A stretch of DNA of 64,000 nucleotides from an uncultured bacterium (GCA_902778895.1 CACYZF010000004.1:195821-259820), one strand, 5' to 3'; positions 15,687 through 25,556 are shown, counted from the stretch's first letter. The notes: generated from the sequence alone by a model not told the origin. Numbers and translations are program-made.

Positions 15687-18281
15687 TCAACCTTTTTCCG
15701 CGCACGTGAACTTAAGTTCGCCGTCTTTTTTCGCGCCGACGGTCAGGGTCATCCCCTCGTGAAGTTCGCCGGAGATCAGCATCCGCGAAAGCGGCGTCTC
15801 CAGGTCGTTCACGAGCACGCGTTTCAGCGGACGCGCGCCGAACCGCGGGTCGTAGCCGCGTTTCGCGAGCAGCGTACGGGCTTCCTTCGTGACTTCGAGC
15901 GCCACGCCCTGTTTGTTCAGGCGTTCGCGGAGCAGTCCGATCTGGATGTCGAAGATGGATTCGATCTGGTCGAGCTCCAGCGGCTTGAAGAGCAGGATGC
16001 CGTCGATACGGTTCAGGAATTCCGGGCGGAACTGCGCGTGCAGGAGCTTGTCGATCTCGGGGCGCGTCTTTTCCACGTTGCCACCGCACTCCAGCAGCAG
16101 GTCGCTGCCCAGGTTCGACGTCATGATGATGATCGTGTTCTTGAAGCTCACGGTGCGTCCATGCGAATCGGTCAGTTGCCCGTCTTCCAGGATCTGCAGG
16201 AAGAGGTTGAACACGTCCGGATGCGCCTTTTCGATCTCGTCGAAGAGCACCACGGCGTAGGGTCTGCGGCGGACCGCCTCGGTCAGCTGGCCGCCTTCCT
16301 CGAACCCGACGTACCCGGGCGCCGCGCCGATCAGACGCGACACGCTGTATTTCTCCATGTACTCGGACATGTCGATGCGGATGATCGCGCGTTCGTCGTC
16401 GAACAGGTCTTCCGCCAGGGCGCGGGCGAGTTCCGTCTTGCCCACGCCGGTCGGCCCGAGGAACAGGAACGACGCGATGGGGCGTTTCGGGTCCTTCAGA
16501 CCGGACCGCGACCGCAGGACGGCGTCGGAAACCGCCTCGACCGCTTCGTCCTGACCCACGACGCGCAGGTGCAGGTGTTCGGACAGGTGCAGCAGCTTGT
16601 CGCGTTCGCTGCGGACGAGCTTGGCGACGGGGATGGACGTCCAGCGACTCACGATGTCCGCGATGTCCTCCTCGGTCACTTCCTCCTTCAGGATGCGCTT
16701 GCCGTTCTCGTCGCCCGCGAGCGCCTTTTCCGCCGCGGCGATCTGCTTTTCGATGCCGGGGATGATGCTGAACCGGAGTTCACCGGCGCGCTGGAGGTCG
16801 CTTTCGCGTTCGGCCTTTTCGAGTTCGATCTTCGCCGTGTCGCGGCTTTCGCGCAGGGTCTGCAGCTTTCCGATCGCGTCCTTTTCGGCGTTCCACGAGG
16901 CGCGCATGGCCTTTGCCTTCTCCTTCATGTCGGCGAGTTCCTTCTCAAGCTCCTCGCGTCGGGCGGCGCTGGCCTCGTCCTTTTCCTTTCGGAGCGCGGA
17001 GAGTTCGATTTCCATGCGCATGGACTTCCGTTCCGCCTCGTCGATTTCCTGCGGACAGGAGTCGATCTCGGTGCGGAGCTTGGCCGCCGCCTCATCGATC
17101 AGGTCGATTGCCTTGTCCGGCAGGAACCGGTCGGCGATGTACTGGTCGGACAGCACGGCGGCCGCCACAAGCGCGCCGTCGCGGATCTTCACGCCGTGAT
17201 GCAGCTCGTAGCGTTCCTTCAGGCCGCGCAGGATGGAGATCGTGTCCTCGACGCTCGGCTGCGGCACGAGCACCGACTGGAACCGGCGTTCGAGCGCGGG
17301 ATCCTTCTCGATATACTTGCGGTATTCGTTGAGCGTGGTCGCACCGATGCAGTGCAGTTCGCCGCGCGCCAGGGCGGGCTTCAGCAGGTTGCCCGCATCC
17401 ATGGAGCCTTCGGACGCTCCCGCGCCGACAACCGTGTGCAGTTCGTCGATGAACAGGATTACGTCGCCGTTCGAGCCGGAAACTTCCTTCAGGACGGCTT
17501 TCAGGCGTTCCTCGAATTCGCCGCGGTACTTCGCGCCGGCGATCAGCGCGCCCATGTCGAGCGCCACCAGACGCTTGTTCCGCAGGGATTCCGGCACGTC
17601 ACCCTTCACGATACGGACCGCCAGCCCCTCGACGATGGCCGTCTTGCCCACGCCGGGTTCGCCGATCAGCACCGGATTGTTCTTCGTGCGGCGCGCGAGG
17701 ATCTGCACGGTGCGGCGGATTTCGTCGTCGCGGCCGATCACCGGGTCGAGTTTGTTCTGGCGGGCGGCCTGCGTGAGGTCGCGTCCGTATTTCTCGAGCG
17801 CCTCGAACGATGCCTCCGGGTTCTCGTTGGTCACGCGCTGGTTGCCGCGGATCTCCACCAAAGTCTTTAGTAGCGTATCTGCCGTAAGTCCGGCCTTTTC
17901 GAGTGCGGCGGCACAGGCGGCGTCCTTGTCGATCATCGCCATCAGCAGGTGTTCCACGCTGATGTACTCGTCCTTCATCTTTTCCGCGCGGTCGCGGGCC
18001 TCCACCAGGATGTTGCTGAAATCGCGCGACGGATACACGTCGGCGGCGTTTCCGGTCACTTTCGGCAGTTTGGCCAGTTCGGCTTCCACTGCCTCGGATA
18101 GTAGCGAATTCGGAGTGCCGATGCGTTTCAGCAGCGACGGCAGCAGGCCGCCTTCCTGATGCGCCAATGCGGAGAGCAGGTGGATCGGGCGGATCTCCTG
18201 ATGTCCGTATTCGCGGGCGGCGGCGCCGGCGGCTGCAAGGGCTTCACGGGTCTTTTCGGTCATTTTCTGAATGTCCAGCAT
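15687..18281 (-). CDS. clpB: ATP-dependent disaggregase ClpB
   Basis: This 864-residue AAA+ chaperone resolves protein aggregates together with DnaK/DnaJ/GrpE. It shows the N-terminal Clp repeats (residues 5-140), NBD1 with Walker [14 protein letters not shown] and Walker B LFIDELHT, the ClpB-defining coiled-coil middle domain (residues about 400-520, many E/K heptads), and NBD2 with [12 protein letters not shown] and [10 protein letters not shown]. The middle domain and lack of a ClpP-binding loop argue for ClpB over ClpA/ClpC. ATG 18281 is preferred because AAGGAG lies upstream at the proper spacing and the protein then starts [10 protein letters not shown]; a longer frame adds 50 non-homologous residues. 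It heads a chaperone operon ending with smpB. Confidence 0.97.
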   Translation of the reverse strand: MLDIQKMTEKTREALAAAGAAAREYGHQEIRPIHLLSALAHQEGGLLPSLLKRIGTPNSLLSEAVEAELAKLPKVTGNAADVYPSRDFSNILVEARDRAEKMKDEYISVEHLLMAMIDKDAACAAALEKAGLTADTLLKTLVEIRGNQRVTNENPEASFEALEKYGRDLTQAARQNKLDPVIGRDDEIRRTVQILARRTKNNPVLIGEPGVGKTAIVEGLAVRIVKGDVPESLRNKRLVALDMGALIAGAKYRGEFEERLKAVLKEVSGSNGDVILFIDELHTVVGAGASEGSMDAGNLLKPALARGELHCIGATTLNEYRKYIEKDPALERRFQSVLVPQPSVEDTISILRGLKERYELHHGVKIRDGALVAAAVLSDQYIADRFLPDKAIDLIDEAAAKLRTEIDSCPQEIDEAERKSMRMEIELSALRKEKDEASAARREELEKELADMKEKAKAMRASWNAEKDAIGKLQTLRESRDTAKIELEKAERESDLQRAGELRFSIIPGIEKQIAAAEKALAGDENGKRILKEEVTEEDIADIVSRWTSIPVAKLVRSERDKLLHLSEHLHLRVVGQDEAVEAVSDAVLRSRSGLKDPKRPIASFLFLGPTGVGKTELARALAEDLFDDERAIIRIDMSEYMEKYSVSRLIGAAPGYVGFEEGGQLTEAVRRRPYAVVLFDEIEKAHPDVFNLFLQILEDGQLTDSHGRTVSFKNTIIIMTSNLGSDLLLECGGNVEKTRPEIDKLLHAQFRPEFLNRIDGILLFKPLELDQIESIFDIQIGLLRERLNKQGVALEVTKEARTLLAKRGYDPRFGARPLKRVLVNDLETPLSRMLISGELHEGMTLTVGAKKDGELKFTCAEKG

Positions 18282-18464
18282 AATCGCGACTCCTTTGTTT
18301 TGATGGTTGATTTGATGTGTGTTGAATATGCTGACTGCAATCAAGCAACTTGTATGCCAAGAATTAAATCGTTGTAAGATTAATGTATTATGATTATTTG
18401 GATAGAGTCTGAGTGGGACAAAGTGTCTCAATTTCGCATCTCAATCGCTTTTGATGTCATTTTG

Positions 18465-18480
18465 TCGCACATCTGTGCGA
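18465..18480. promoter_or_regulatory. Perfect palindrome in the divergent clpB/gltA spacer, candidate operator
   Basis: TCGCACA (18465-18471) and TGTGCGA (18474-18480) are perfect inverted repeats with a 2-nt centre. The site is about 185 nt upstream of clpB and about 95 nt upstream of the gltA -35 element. The other parts of the 399-nt gap are A/T-rich on the clpB side; I see no CIRCE (TTAGCACTC-N9-GAGTGCTAA) element and no gene. Confidence 0.4.
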
Positions 18481-18575
18481 AAGCAGAAAAAGCGGATTGA
18501 CGAAAAAGGATTCCCGGCGGGATCACGCCTGCATTCTTTTTTGGTCTGTTTTTGACAGGATATTCGGTTTTTTAC

Positions 18576-18604
18576 TTGAATTTTCCGCGTGCGGGGTGTA
18601 CATT
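18576..18604 (+). promoter_or_regulatory. Promoter of gltA, TTGAAT-N17-TACATT
   Basis: TTGAAT at 18576-18581 and TACATT at 18599-18604, 76 nt before the ATG of gltA. Confidence 0.5.
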
Positions 18605-18680
18605 ATTCAGTTTATATGTTTTTCCATACAGTTTTGCAACACCAAACAGCCCGAAACAACACGAGAGAGGAGGCTGCACG

Positions 18681-19955
18681 ATGGCGAGTGAATTCGCGAC
18701 ATTGTCCATAAACGGACAGGACATTAAGTTGCCGATCATTGTCGGGACCGAGGGCGAAAAAGCGATTGATATCACAGCTCTCCGCAAGACGACCGGCTGC
18801 CTGACGTTCGACCCCGGTCTGATGAATACCGCGGTCTGCCGCAGCAGCATCACATACGTGAACGGAGAAAAAGGCATCCTGTGCTACCGCGGGATCCCGA
18901 TCGAGAAACTTGTGGCGGACGAGAAACTCCGTTTCGTCCACATCGCGTATCTGCTGGTCCACGGCGAACTGCCGAGCCCGGAAGAGGCGCGCGCGTTCTC
19001 CAAACTGCTGAACGTCAATTCTTTGCTGCATGAAGACATGCGCCATTTCTTCGACCTGTATCCGCGCGGCGCGCATCCCATGCACATCCTCTCGACCATG
19101 ATCAACGCCCTGGCGGTGTTCTATCCGAACGTCGACCTGCTGTCGTTCCGCGAGGACATCGACACCTCCACGGCGCGACTGATTTCCACGGTCCGCACGA
19201 TGGCGGCCTTCGCGTACAAGAAGAGCATCGGCGAGCCGGTCGTGTATCCGCGCTACGACCTGTCCTACTGCGCGAACTTCCTGAACATGATGTTCGACTC
19301 CCCGGTCATGCCGTACGAGATCTCCGAGGAGGCCGTGCGCGTGCTGAACGTCCTGCTGATCCTCCACGCCGACCACGAACAGAACTGCTCCACCACGACC
19401 GTCCGCACGATCGGCAGCACACAGGCGAACCTGTACGCCACGATCTCCGCTGGCGTGTCCGCGCTGTCCGGCCCGCTTCACGGCGGCGCCAACCAGGAGG
19501 TCATCGAGATGTTCCGCCGCATCGAACACGACGGCAACGTGAAGAAGTTCTTCGAACGCGTGAAGGACCACAACAACCCGGAACGCCTCATGGGCTTCGG
19601 ACACCGCGTGTACAAGACGTTCGATCCGCGTGCCAAGATCATCAAGGCCGAGTGCGAAAAGTACTTCGCGAAACGCCGCGTGACCGATCCTCTGCTCCAG
19701 GTGGCGTTCGATGTCGAGAAGGCCGCCCTCAGCGACGACTATTTCGTCTCCCGCAACCTCTACCCGAACGTCGACTTCTACTCCGGCATCCTCTACCGCG
19801 CGCTCGGCATCCCGGAGAAGATGTTCACTGTGATGTTCGCGCTGGCGCGTCTGCCCGGCTGGATCGCCCACTGGCGCGAGATGATCGGAAACAGCACCCG
19901 CATCGTGCGTCCGCGGCAGGTGTATGTCGGCAAAAAATGTGACATTCAGGCTTGA
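18681..19955 (+). CDS. gltA: Citrate synthase
   Basis: The 424-residue enzyme condenses acetyl-CoA and oxaloacetate at the entry to the TCA cycle. The active-site residues are all visible: His in LHADHEQNCSTTTVR, His in SGPLHGGANQEV, the GFGHRVYKTFDPRA substrate-binding loop and the Asp in VAFDVEKAAL. The length and the N-terminal beta-rich segment (SINGQDIKLPIIVGTEGEKAI) match the type II, hexameric, Gram-negative class. ATG 18681 has GGAGG at 18668-18672 and excludes an upstream in-frame extension with no homology. Confidence 0.97.
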   Translation: MASEFATLSINGQDIKLPIIVGTEGEKAIDITALRKTTGCLTFDPGLMNTAVCRSSITYVNGEKGILCYRGIPIEKLVADEKLRFVHIAYLLVHGELPSPEEARAFSKLLNVNSLLHEDMRHFFDLYPRGAHPMHILSTMINALAVFYPNVDLLSFREDIDTSTARLISTVRTMAAFAYKKSIGEPVVYPRYDLSYCANFLNMMFDSPVMPYEISEEAVRVLNVLLILHADHEQNCSTTTVRTIGSTQANLYATISAGVSALSGPLHGGANQEVIEMFRRIEHDGNVKKFFERVKDHNNPERLMGFGHRVYKTFDPRAKIIKAECEKYFAKRRVTDPLLQVAFDVEKAALSDDYFVSRNLYPNVDFYSGILYRALGIPEKMFTVMFALARLPGWIAHWREMIGNSTRIVRPRQVYVGKKCDIQA

Positions 19956-19980
19956 AAACACCGTCCATGCGGTGTAAATT
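19952..19980 (+). promoter_or_regulatory. Promoter overlapping the gltA stop codon, with a hairpin in its spacer
   Basis: TTGAAA at 19952-19957 overlaps the gltA TGA, and TAAATT lies at 19975-19980 with 17-nt spacing. Inside the spacer, ACACCG (19958-19963) and CGGTGT (19970-19975) form a perfect 6-bp inverted repeat. It would serve the lipoprotein gene at 20037 and could also attenuate gltA read-through. Confidence 0.5.
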
Positions 19981-20036
19981 ACTCACCGAAATACAAATCA
20001 AACAACTGTTTTAGAATAAAACCGAAAGGAACAACT

Positions 20037-20735
20037 ATGAAACTGTTCTCCATTCTGACGGCTGCCGCATGCCTTCTGGTCGTTTCGGCCTGCGCCTCCA
20101 CTCCGGCTCCGACCGATGAACGCGTTCAAGTGATGGCTGCGGACGAGACAACGGAAGTCCAGCCCGGCAACGTCTACATTTCCGCGGAGGTCGCGAAGAT
20201 CTTCACGTTCCGCGACGTCGAGAGCGAGATCAACGAAAACGGCTTTCTGGCCGTGCGCGTCTTCGGCAAGACCTGCGAGCTTTCCGCTCTGAAGTGGGCG
20301 TTCTTCGGCGATATCGACTACGAATTCGCCTACCGCTTCTTCTGGTTCGATGCGGACGGCAACTCCATTTCCGATCCGGAAGACTTCCGTCTGCGTTCGA
20401 CCACCCCCGGCGATCCCGTGCGTTTCGTCGGTCACGCTCCGACCGAGGAATGCCGCGGCTACGCGGTTGAGCTGCGTCTGGCATCCGAGGAGGAGACCGC
20501 TTCCGACGATGCGGAACCCGCTGACACGGAAACCCTCGAATCCGAAGCCGCCGAGGAATCCAAGGCCGAAGAGGAATCCGAGGCCGCCAAGGCCGAAGAG
20601 CAGAATATCAAGGAGATCGTTCCCGATCTTCCGGAGCAGAACGTTTCCGGCGACAAGCAGGATGTCAAGGTCATCGGCATTTCGGACAAGGACGCCGAAT
20701 CCGTTCCGAAGGCTGTCCCCACAGATAAAGAATGA
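20037..20735 (+). CDS. Periplasmic lipoprotein, YcfL-like (DUF1425) with acidic tail
   Basis: This 232-residue protein has a lipoprotein signal peptide, MKLFSILTAAACLLVVSAC, with the lipobox VSAC. The core at residues 40-150 resembles the YcfL/DUF1425 family: a strand-rich domain with YEFAYRFFWFDADGNSI as the characteristic block. In enterobacteria YcfL sits near genes for lipoprotein-activated peptidoglycan synthesis (LpoB), but no such neighbour is seen here. The last 80 residues are a Glu/Ala-rich low-complexity tail, probably an extended linker. The RBS AAAGGA lies before ATG 20037. The family call is moderate. Confidence 0.6.
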   Translation: MKLFSILTAAACLLVVSACASTPAPTDERVQVMAADETTEVQPGNVYISAEVAKIFTFRDVESEINENGFLAVRVFGKTCELSALKWAFFGDIDYEFAYRFFWFDADGNSISDPEDFRLRSTTPGDPVRFVGHAPTEECRGYAVELRLASEEETASDDAEPADTETLESEAAEESKAEEESEAAKAEEQNIKEIVPDLPEQNVSGDKQDVKVIGISDKDAESVPKAVPTDKE

Positions 20736-20767
20736 CCCCGTTACGCACCGATTTGGACTGATTGATC

Positions 20768-21145
20768 ATGATCGAACTTGATTTCAAGAAAAGCGGCGGC
20801 CTCATCCCCGCCATCGCCCAGGACTGGAAGACCGGCGAGGTCCTCATGCTCGCCTACATCAACGAAGAATCCTGGAAAGAGACCCTCAGGACCGGACACG
20901 GCGTCTACTGGTCCCGTTCCCGTTCCAAACTCTGGCATAAGGGCGAAGAGTCCGGCAACGTGCAGATCGTGAAGGATATCCTGGTGGACTGCGACGCGGA
21001 TACCGTGATCTTCAAGGTCGAGCAGGTCGGCGGCGCCGCCTGCCACGAAGGCTATCACACCTGCTTCTTCCGCAAAGTCGCGGGCGACACTCTGGAAGTC
21101 GTTGGAGAACGTGTCTTTGATCCCAAGAAAGTTTACAAAAAGTGA
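20768..21145 (+). CDS. hisI: Phosphoribosyl-AMP cyclohydrolase
   Basis: The 125-residue enzyme opens the purine ring of PR-AMP in step three of histidine biosynthesis. Diagnostic motifs are [10 protein letters not shown] near residue 24, [19 protein letters not shown] near residue 45, the metal-binding DCDADT near residue 76 and a Cys/His cluster [12 protein letters not shown] near residue 92. There is no fused HisE domain. ATG 20768 is chosen over TTG 20762. The other his genes are not in the window, so the gene is isolated from the pathway and overlaps the murB-ddl gene that follows. Confidence 0.95.
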   Translation: MIELDFKKSGGLIPAIAQDWKTGEVLMLAYINEESWKETLRTGHGVYWSRSRSKLWHKGEESGNVQIVKDILVDCDADTVIFKVEQVGGAACHEGYHTCFFRKVAGDTLEVVGERVFDPKKVYKK

Positions 21146-23015
21146 ACTGATCGCCGGAGCCGCCAAGGCGTTTCCGGGCATCGAGCTCGTTTCCGACGCC
21201 GTCTGGGCGGATCATACCTCCCTCGGCGCGGGCTCCGGCACCTTCCTTTTTGCCCGTGTCACCGATCCCGGCGTCACGCTCGAATTCCTGCGCTACATCC
21301 TCAGCGCCGGCTGGATCGCGCGTCCGCTCGGCGCGGGCACGAATCTGGTGGGCTCCGACGAGCCGACCGACGGCACAGTCTACCTCAAGCCGTCCGGCGT
21401 CCTGGCGGAAGTCTCCTGCACGGACGACGGCATCTGCACGGCGGGCGCTGGCGCGAAGCTCGCGACCGTTCTGAATGAAGCCCTCAAACACGGTTTCGGC
21501 GGCGCGGCGGGTCTGTGCGGCATCCCCGGCTCCATCGGCGGCGGCCTGCACATGAACGCCGGCGCGAATGGCCAGACCATTTCCGATTTCCTGCTGGACA
21601 TGACGCTGCTCGACCTCGAGACCGCATCCGTGTCCGTCGTTCCGAAGAACGCCTTTCTCTGGCGCTACCGCGACTCCGGCATCCCGGAGAATATCATGGT
21701 CATGTCCGCTCGTTTCCGGTTCCGTCCGGTCGATCCGGCAGCGGAAAAAGCCGCCATGGACGCGGAGCACGAACGCCGCCGCAAGTCCCCGCAGGGACGC
21801 AGCGCGGGTTCGATCTTCCGCAATCCCGCGCCCGAACTCTACGCGGGGCGTTTGCTGGAATCCGCCGGGATGAAGGGCAAGCGCTCCGGCGCGTTCGTCG
21901 TATCTCCCCTTCACGCGAACTGGATTGTGCGCGACGCCTCGCCGTCGCCCGAGCTCCTGGCGCATTCCGGCCACGACTGCTACGAACTCATCCGCGCCAT
22001 GCGCGGCGCGGTTTTCCGGCATTCCAACATCATCCTTCAACCTGAGGTCAAATCGATCAATATGAAAGAACAGGCGGCGGCCATGTGTCAGCAGAAACCC
22101 CTGGACATCCTCGTTCTCATGGGCGGGGACAGCTCCGAACGTGAAATCTCGCTTCAATCCGCGGCGAACGTCGTCAACGCGCTCCGCGACGCGGGCCACA
22201 ACGTCGATTCGTACGACATCACGAAGCCGGAGATCACCGACCGCATGCGCGCCGCGGACGTCGTCTACCCCGTGCTCCACGGCGGTTTCGGCGAGGACGG
22301 CACGATCCAGGCGATGATGGAACAGGCCGGGATTCCGTTCGTCGGCGGTTCTGCCGAGTCCTGCCGCATCGTGATGGACAAGTTCGAGTCCAAACGCGTG
22401 ATGGACCAGGCGGGCATCCGCAACGCCGCCTACGCCCTGATCGAAGACCCCGAGGCGGATATCCCCGCCGGGATGCGGCTGCCGCTGATCGTGAAGCCGA
22501 ATTCCGAAGGCTCCACGTTCGGTCTTTCGCTCGTGCGAGACGCCTCCGAATGGAAATTCGCGATCTCGACCGCGCTCAAATACGACAGGCAGGTGCTTGT
22601 CGAGGAGTTCATCGCCGGGACCGAAGCCACGGTCGGCGTCGTCCTCGGCGAAGTCTACCCCGTCATCGAGATCCAGCATCCGGGCACGCTCTATGACTAC
22701 GACGCCAAGTATACCCATGCGCAGGGCGAGACCAAGTATTTCTGCCCGCCGGTCACCATCGACAAGGCCATCCAGAAGGAGATCGGAGCCGCCGCGCTGA
22801 AGTTTGCGCAGGCGGTCGGCAACACCACGCTCATCCGCATCGACGTGATCGTGCGCGACTCCGACAAGGCCGTGTTCATGCTCGAGGGCAACAGCCTTCC
22901 GGGGTTTACAGCGTCCAGCCTGCTTCCGAAGTCGATCGCGGTCGCCGGCCGCACCTCGGCGGAGGTCTGCTCCGCGCTGGCTTACGCCGCTTACGGACAC
23001 GGGAAGAAAGCCTGA
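21117..23015 (+). CDS. murB-ddl: MurB-Ddl fusion: UDP-N-acetylenolpyruvoylglucosamine reductase fused to D-alanine-D-alanine ligase
   Basis: One uninterrupted frame of about 632 residues encodes two peptidoglycan enzymes. Residues 1-310 are MurB, which makes UDP-MurNAc: FAD-binding segment [30 protein letters not shown] and the C-terminal proton-donor Ser in SAGSIFRNP, ending ANWIVRDAS and LQPEVKSI. Residues from about 325 are Ddl, an ATP-grasp enzyme making D-Ala-D-Ala: [41 protein letters not shown] and the terminal metal-site [11 protein letters not shown]. No stop, start or frame change separates the halves. TTG 21117 has GGAG 9 nt upstream; TTG 21102 and GTG 21111 are alternatives, all overlapping hisI. 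A terminator follows. Confidence 0.93.
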   Translation: MIPRKFTKSELIAGAAKAFPGIELVSDAVWADHTSLGAGSGTFLFARVTDPGVTLEFLRYILSAGWIARPLGAGTNLVGSDEPTDGTVYLKPSGVLAEVSCTDDGICTAGAGAKLATVLNEALKHGFGGAAGLCGIPGSIGGGLHMNAGANGQTISDFLLDMTLLDLETASVSVVPKNAFLWRYRDSGIPENIMVMSARFRFRPVDPAAEKAAMDAEHERRRKSPQGRSAGSIFRNPAPELYAGRLLESAGMKGKRSGAFVVSPLHANWIVRDASPSPELLAHSGHDCYELIRAMRGAVFRHSNIILQPEVKSINMKEQAAAMCQQKPLDILVLMGGDSSEREISLQSAANVVNALRDAGHNVDSYDITKPEITDRMRAADVVYPVLHGGFGEDGTIQAMMEQAGIPFVGGSAESCRIVMDKFESKRVMDQAGIRNAAYALIEDPEADIPAGMRLPLIVKPNSEGSTFGLSLVRDASEWKFAISTALKYDRQVLVEEFIAGTEATVGVVLGEVYPVIEIQHPGTLYDYDAKYTHAQGETKYFCPPVTIDKAIQKEIGAAALKFAQAVGNTTLIRIDVIVRDSDKAVFMLEGNSLPGFTASSLLPKSIAVAGRTSAEVCSALAYAAYGHGKKA

Positions 23016-23043
23016 CCGGAACCGCTTTGTTCTACGATCCTTC

Positions 23044-23081
23044 AAACTCCCGGATGTGCTGAAACCCGTTCGGGAGTTTTT
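23044..23081 (+). terminator. Rho-independent terminator after murB-ddl
   Basis: AAACTCCCG (23044-23052) pairs perfectly with CGGGAGTTT (23071-23079), followed by TTT. It ends the hisI/murB-ddl transcript. Confidence 0.9.
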
Positions 23082-23102
23082 ACTTCTCAAAACACAAACA
23101 CC

Positions 23103-23873
23103 ATGCAGACCGATCCCGAATACATCATGCTCGACCTGCCGGACGGCATGCCGCCCGTCTGCTGCGCGGTCCGGCGTTCGCTGAAGGCCAAACGCTTCTT
23201 CCTGCGCGTCTGCCCTCATCCGTTCTCGGTGCAGCTGGTGATCCCGAAACGGCGTTCCGTGGCATCCGCGCGGAAGTTCGCGGAGAGCAAGACGGCATGG
23301 CTGGCCGCGACCATCCGCCGTCTGGCGCCGGAACCCGGCGCGATGCCCCGCGGGCCGGACGTGCCGCGCCGGATCCCGGCGGAACTCGAATTGCGTCTGA
23401 CCGGAGAGACCTTGCAGATCACGCTTGAGGGAACGTCCGGCGCGGAATCGGTCCGGTGCTGGTACGATCCGCTGTTCCGGCAGATTACCATGCAGGGCGA
23501 TCCAGCGGACGGAAAGGGGTTCGCGCAGGCGTTTCTGTCCGTGCTGACACAGCTCGCGGAGCCGGTGCTGACGGCCCGTATCCGTGCGCATGCGAAGAAT
23601 CTTGGGCTTCCGGAGTTCCGTGTGCTGGTGCATCCTCAGAAAACGCGCTGGGGGAGCTGTTCCGCCACGGGGAAAGTCACGCTGAACACCCTCCTGATGC
23701 TGTTTCCGCCGGAGGCCGTGGACTACGTGATCCTGCACGAACTCTGCCATAAGTTCGAGATGAACCATTCCGAACGGTTCAAGCAGAAGATGGACGAACT
23801 CTGCCCCGACTGGCATGAACGCGACGCCCTGCTGCGGCAGTGCGCGAAAGAGCTCCCAGATTTTCTTCTCTGA
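23103..23873 (+). CDS. YgjP-type M48-like metal-dependent hydrolase
   Basis: This 256-residue protein belongs to the YgjP/DUF45 metallopeptidase-like family. The C-terminal part contains TRWGSCSATGKVTLNTLLMLFPPE, then the zinc motif HELCHKFEMNHSERF (HExxH with a downstream His) near residue 212, and a conserved CPDWHERDALL end. There is no signal peptide, so it is cytoplasmic. The substrate of the family is not established. The N-terminal 100 residues include RSLKAKRFFLRV and are basic. It starts 22 nt after the terminator of the previous unit. Confidence 0.88.
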   Translation: MQTDPEYIMLDLPDGMPPVCCAVRRSLKAKRFFLRVCPHPFSVQLVIPKRRSVASARKFAESKTAWLAATIRRLAPEPGAMPRGPDVPRRIPAELELRLTGETLQITLEGTSGAESVRCWYDPLFRQITMQGDPADGKGFAQAFLSVLTQLAEPVLTARIRAHAKNLGLPEFRVLVHPQKTRWGSCSATGKVTLNTLLMLFPPEAVDYVILHELCHKFEMNHSERFKQKMDELCPDWHERDALLRQCAKELPDFLL

Positions 23874-23890
23874 AAAAAGGCGGTTTCCGG

Positions 23891-23918
23891 TTGAAAAATG
23901 CCGTACCGCCTGTATAGT
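23891..23918 (+). promoter_or_regulatory. Promoter, TTGAAA-N16-TATAGT, for the nitroreductase operon
   Basis: TTGAAA at 23891-23896 and TATAGT at 23913-23918, 70 nt before ATG 23989, which has a strong AAGGAGG site. Confidence 0.7.
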
Positions 23919-23988
23919 AAGATGAGGCGTTTTCGCTCCGTTTTGTTTGAACTTGTTATCTGGAAAACATTTTTGCAAGGAGGTTTTC

Positions 23989-24498
23989 ATGGATTTTTAC
24001 GATGTGATCGAAGCCAGGCGCAGTGTCCGCGGCTATCTTGACAAAAACGTTCCGGACGAAGCCATCGCGAAGATTTCGCGCGCCGTCCAGCTCGCCCCGA
24101 CCGCCTGCAACCGCCAGCCTTTCCAGCTGTTTCTGTTCCGTGATCCCGCCATCCGCGCGAAGATTTGCGAAAAGGTCATGTTCCCGTGGCTGAAGGAAGC
24201 GCCCGTCGTGGCTGTGCTCGCCGGGAACGCCTCCGCCGCGTGGGAACGTCCCGACGGCGGATCCATCATCGACGTCGACGCGTCGATCGTGATGGAGCAT
24301 TTCGTGCTTGCCGCGACGGCGGAAGGTCTCGGCACGTGCTGGATCTGCTGCTACAACCGCGACGAAGTGGACGCCGCCGCCGGGATTGCCGCGCCGTGGC
24401 GCTCCGTCGCCGTCTCGCCGCTCGGATTCGGCAAGGAAAACGCCTGCCGTCCGCGCAATGTGAAACCCGTGGACGAGCTCGTGAAGGTGATCGGATGA
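23989..24498 (+). CDS. Nitroreductase-family flavoprotein
   Basis: The 169-residue protein is a compact FMN-binding nitroreductase fold member. It begins YDVIEARRSVRGYLDKNV, the usual FMN-phosphate Arg pair, continues with LAPTACNRQPFQLFLF (Asn and Gln contact FMN) and has ATAEGLGTCWICCYN near residue 115. It lacks the iron-sulfur or long insert seen in larger relatives. Such enzymes reduce quinones, nitro compounds or thiol-linked substrates with NAD(P)H; the substrate is unknown. ATG 23989 has AAGGAGG 5 nt upstream. The stop overlaps the next start as ATGA, so the two genes are translationally coupled. Confidence 0.9.
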   Translation: MDFYDVIEARRSVRGYLDKNVPDEAIAKISRAVQLAPTACNRQPFQLFLFRDPAIRAKICEKVMFPWLKEAPVVAVLAGNASAAWERPDGGSIIDVDASIVMEHFVLAATAEGLGTCWICCYNRDEVDAAAGIAAPWRSVAVSPLGFGKENACRPRNVKPVDELVKVIG

Positions 24499-25553
24499 AC
24501 TACAGACAATTTGAACAGACGTCCGACGGGCTCTGGCGGCTCGGCGGCGAAGGAGTCGGCTTCGAGCTGGACAAGCCTGCGGCCGGACTCTTTACGCTGA
24601 CGCCGTTCGACGGACTCACCGTCACTTCGCTGGAGGCCGTGCCGGGCGAGTATCCCGAATCCATGGCGCTCGCAGGTCTTCGCCGTCCGCATCACTCCGA
24701 TGACGGCGCGGAAGTCTCCTTCGACAGCGAAAGCCGCATCCCGTTCGGCATCCCGACCGTGATCACGCACCGTTACAAGCTCGACGATGCTTCGCTTGCG
24801 GTCCAGACCGGTTTCGAGCTGCCGCACGCGTTCGAGCTTCGCAGCCTCACGGCGGGCGGCTTGCGCTTCCACGGTTCCATCGCCGCGTACGCGATCGTAA
24901 AGACTCCGTCCGCCGAGAGCATCGTGAAGGACCTCGCCATGACTCCGTTCGACGGCTCCGATGCCGAACTCTACAAGGGGGCTACCCCGCCGCTCGCGAT
25001 CCTGTTCCGTCTCGCCGACGGCCGCACCGTGCGGTTCGAGACCGGCAAGGATATCTGGCGCTGGGCCAACGCCGCCCGCATCGGCGACGGCACGGGCACG
25101 TTCATCGTCCGCAGCGAAGGCGGCGACCTGATCTGCACCTGGAGCCTGTACGTTTTCTCCCCGTCCGGCGCGGAAACGCCGCCTCCGCCGGGCCGCAACT
25201 GGAACATCACCTGGTCGATCCAATGGGGCGATCCCGCCGCCGCGGACGCGAAGTATGCCGACGTCCTGGATCTGCGCGCCGAATGCGACGAATGCGCCTG
25301 CGCTCAGGCCACAGAGAACTATTTGAAGAAATGGGTGCGAACGCGCCTCGCCTCCGCGAAGGAAGGCGACGTCTTCGCCATCGCGATCGGCGGCGGACGG
25401 TTCTGCCGCCGCGCCGGCCACCTCGACCGCGGCCGCAAGAAGGACCTGCCGCACTGGGATCTGCCCGCGCTCCGCGAATTCGCCCGCTGGGCGAACCGCC
25501 AGCTGCGGAAATCCGGCGCGGAACTGGTCCTGATCTCCGGAAAGGATGCCTGA
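24495..25553 (+). CDS. Uncharacterised protein coupled to nitroreductase and tsaB
   Basis: I do not recognise this 352-residue protein. It has no signal peptide or membrane segment. The first 250 residues are strand-rich, with repeated FDG and FELPHAFELRSL-like segments suggesting a beta-sandwich related to sugar-mutarotase-like folds; this is only an impression. A CDECACAQ cluster near residue 260 has two cysteines spaced for possible metal binding, and the C-terminal 60 residues are basic and helical. It overlaps the nitroreductase stop by 4 nt and is followed 3 nt later by tsaB, so it is the middle gene of a tight operon. Confidence 0.5.
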   Translation: MNYRQFEQTSDGLWRLGGEGVGFELDKPAAGLFTLTPFDGLTVTSLEAVPGEYPESMALAGLRRPHHSDDGAEVSFDSESRIPFGIPTVITHRYKLDDASLAVQTGFELPHAFELRSLTAGGLRFHGSIAAYAIVKTPSAESIVKDLAMTPFDGSDAELYKGATPPLAILFRLADGRTVRFETGKDIWRWANAARIGDGTGTFIVRSEGGDLICTWSLYVFSPSGAETPPPPGRNWNITWSIQWGDPAAADAKYADVLDLRAECDECACAQATENYLKKWVRTRLASAKEGDVFAIAIGGGRFCRRAGHLDRGRKKDLPHWDLPALREFARWANRQLRKSGAELVLISGKDA

Positions 25554-25556
25554 CCC

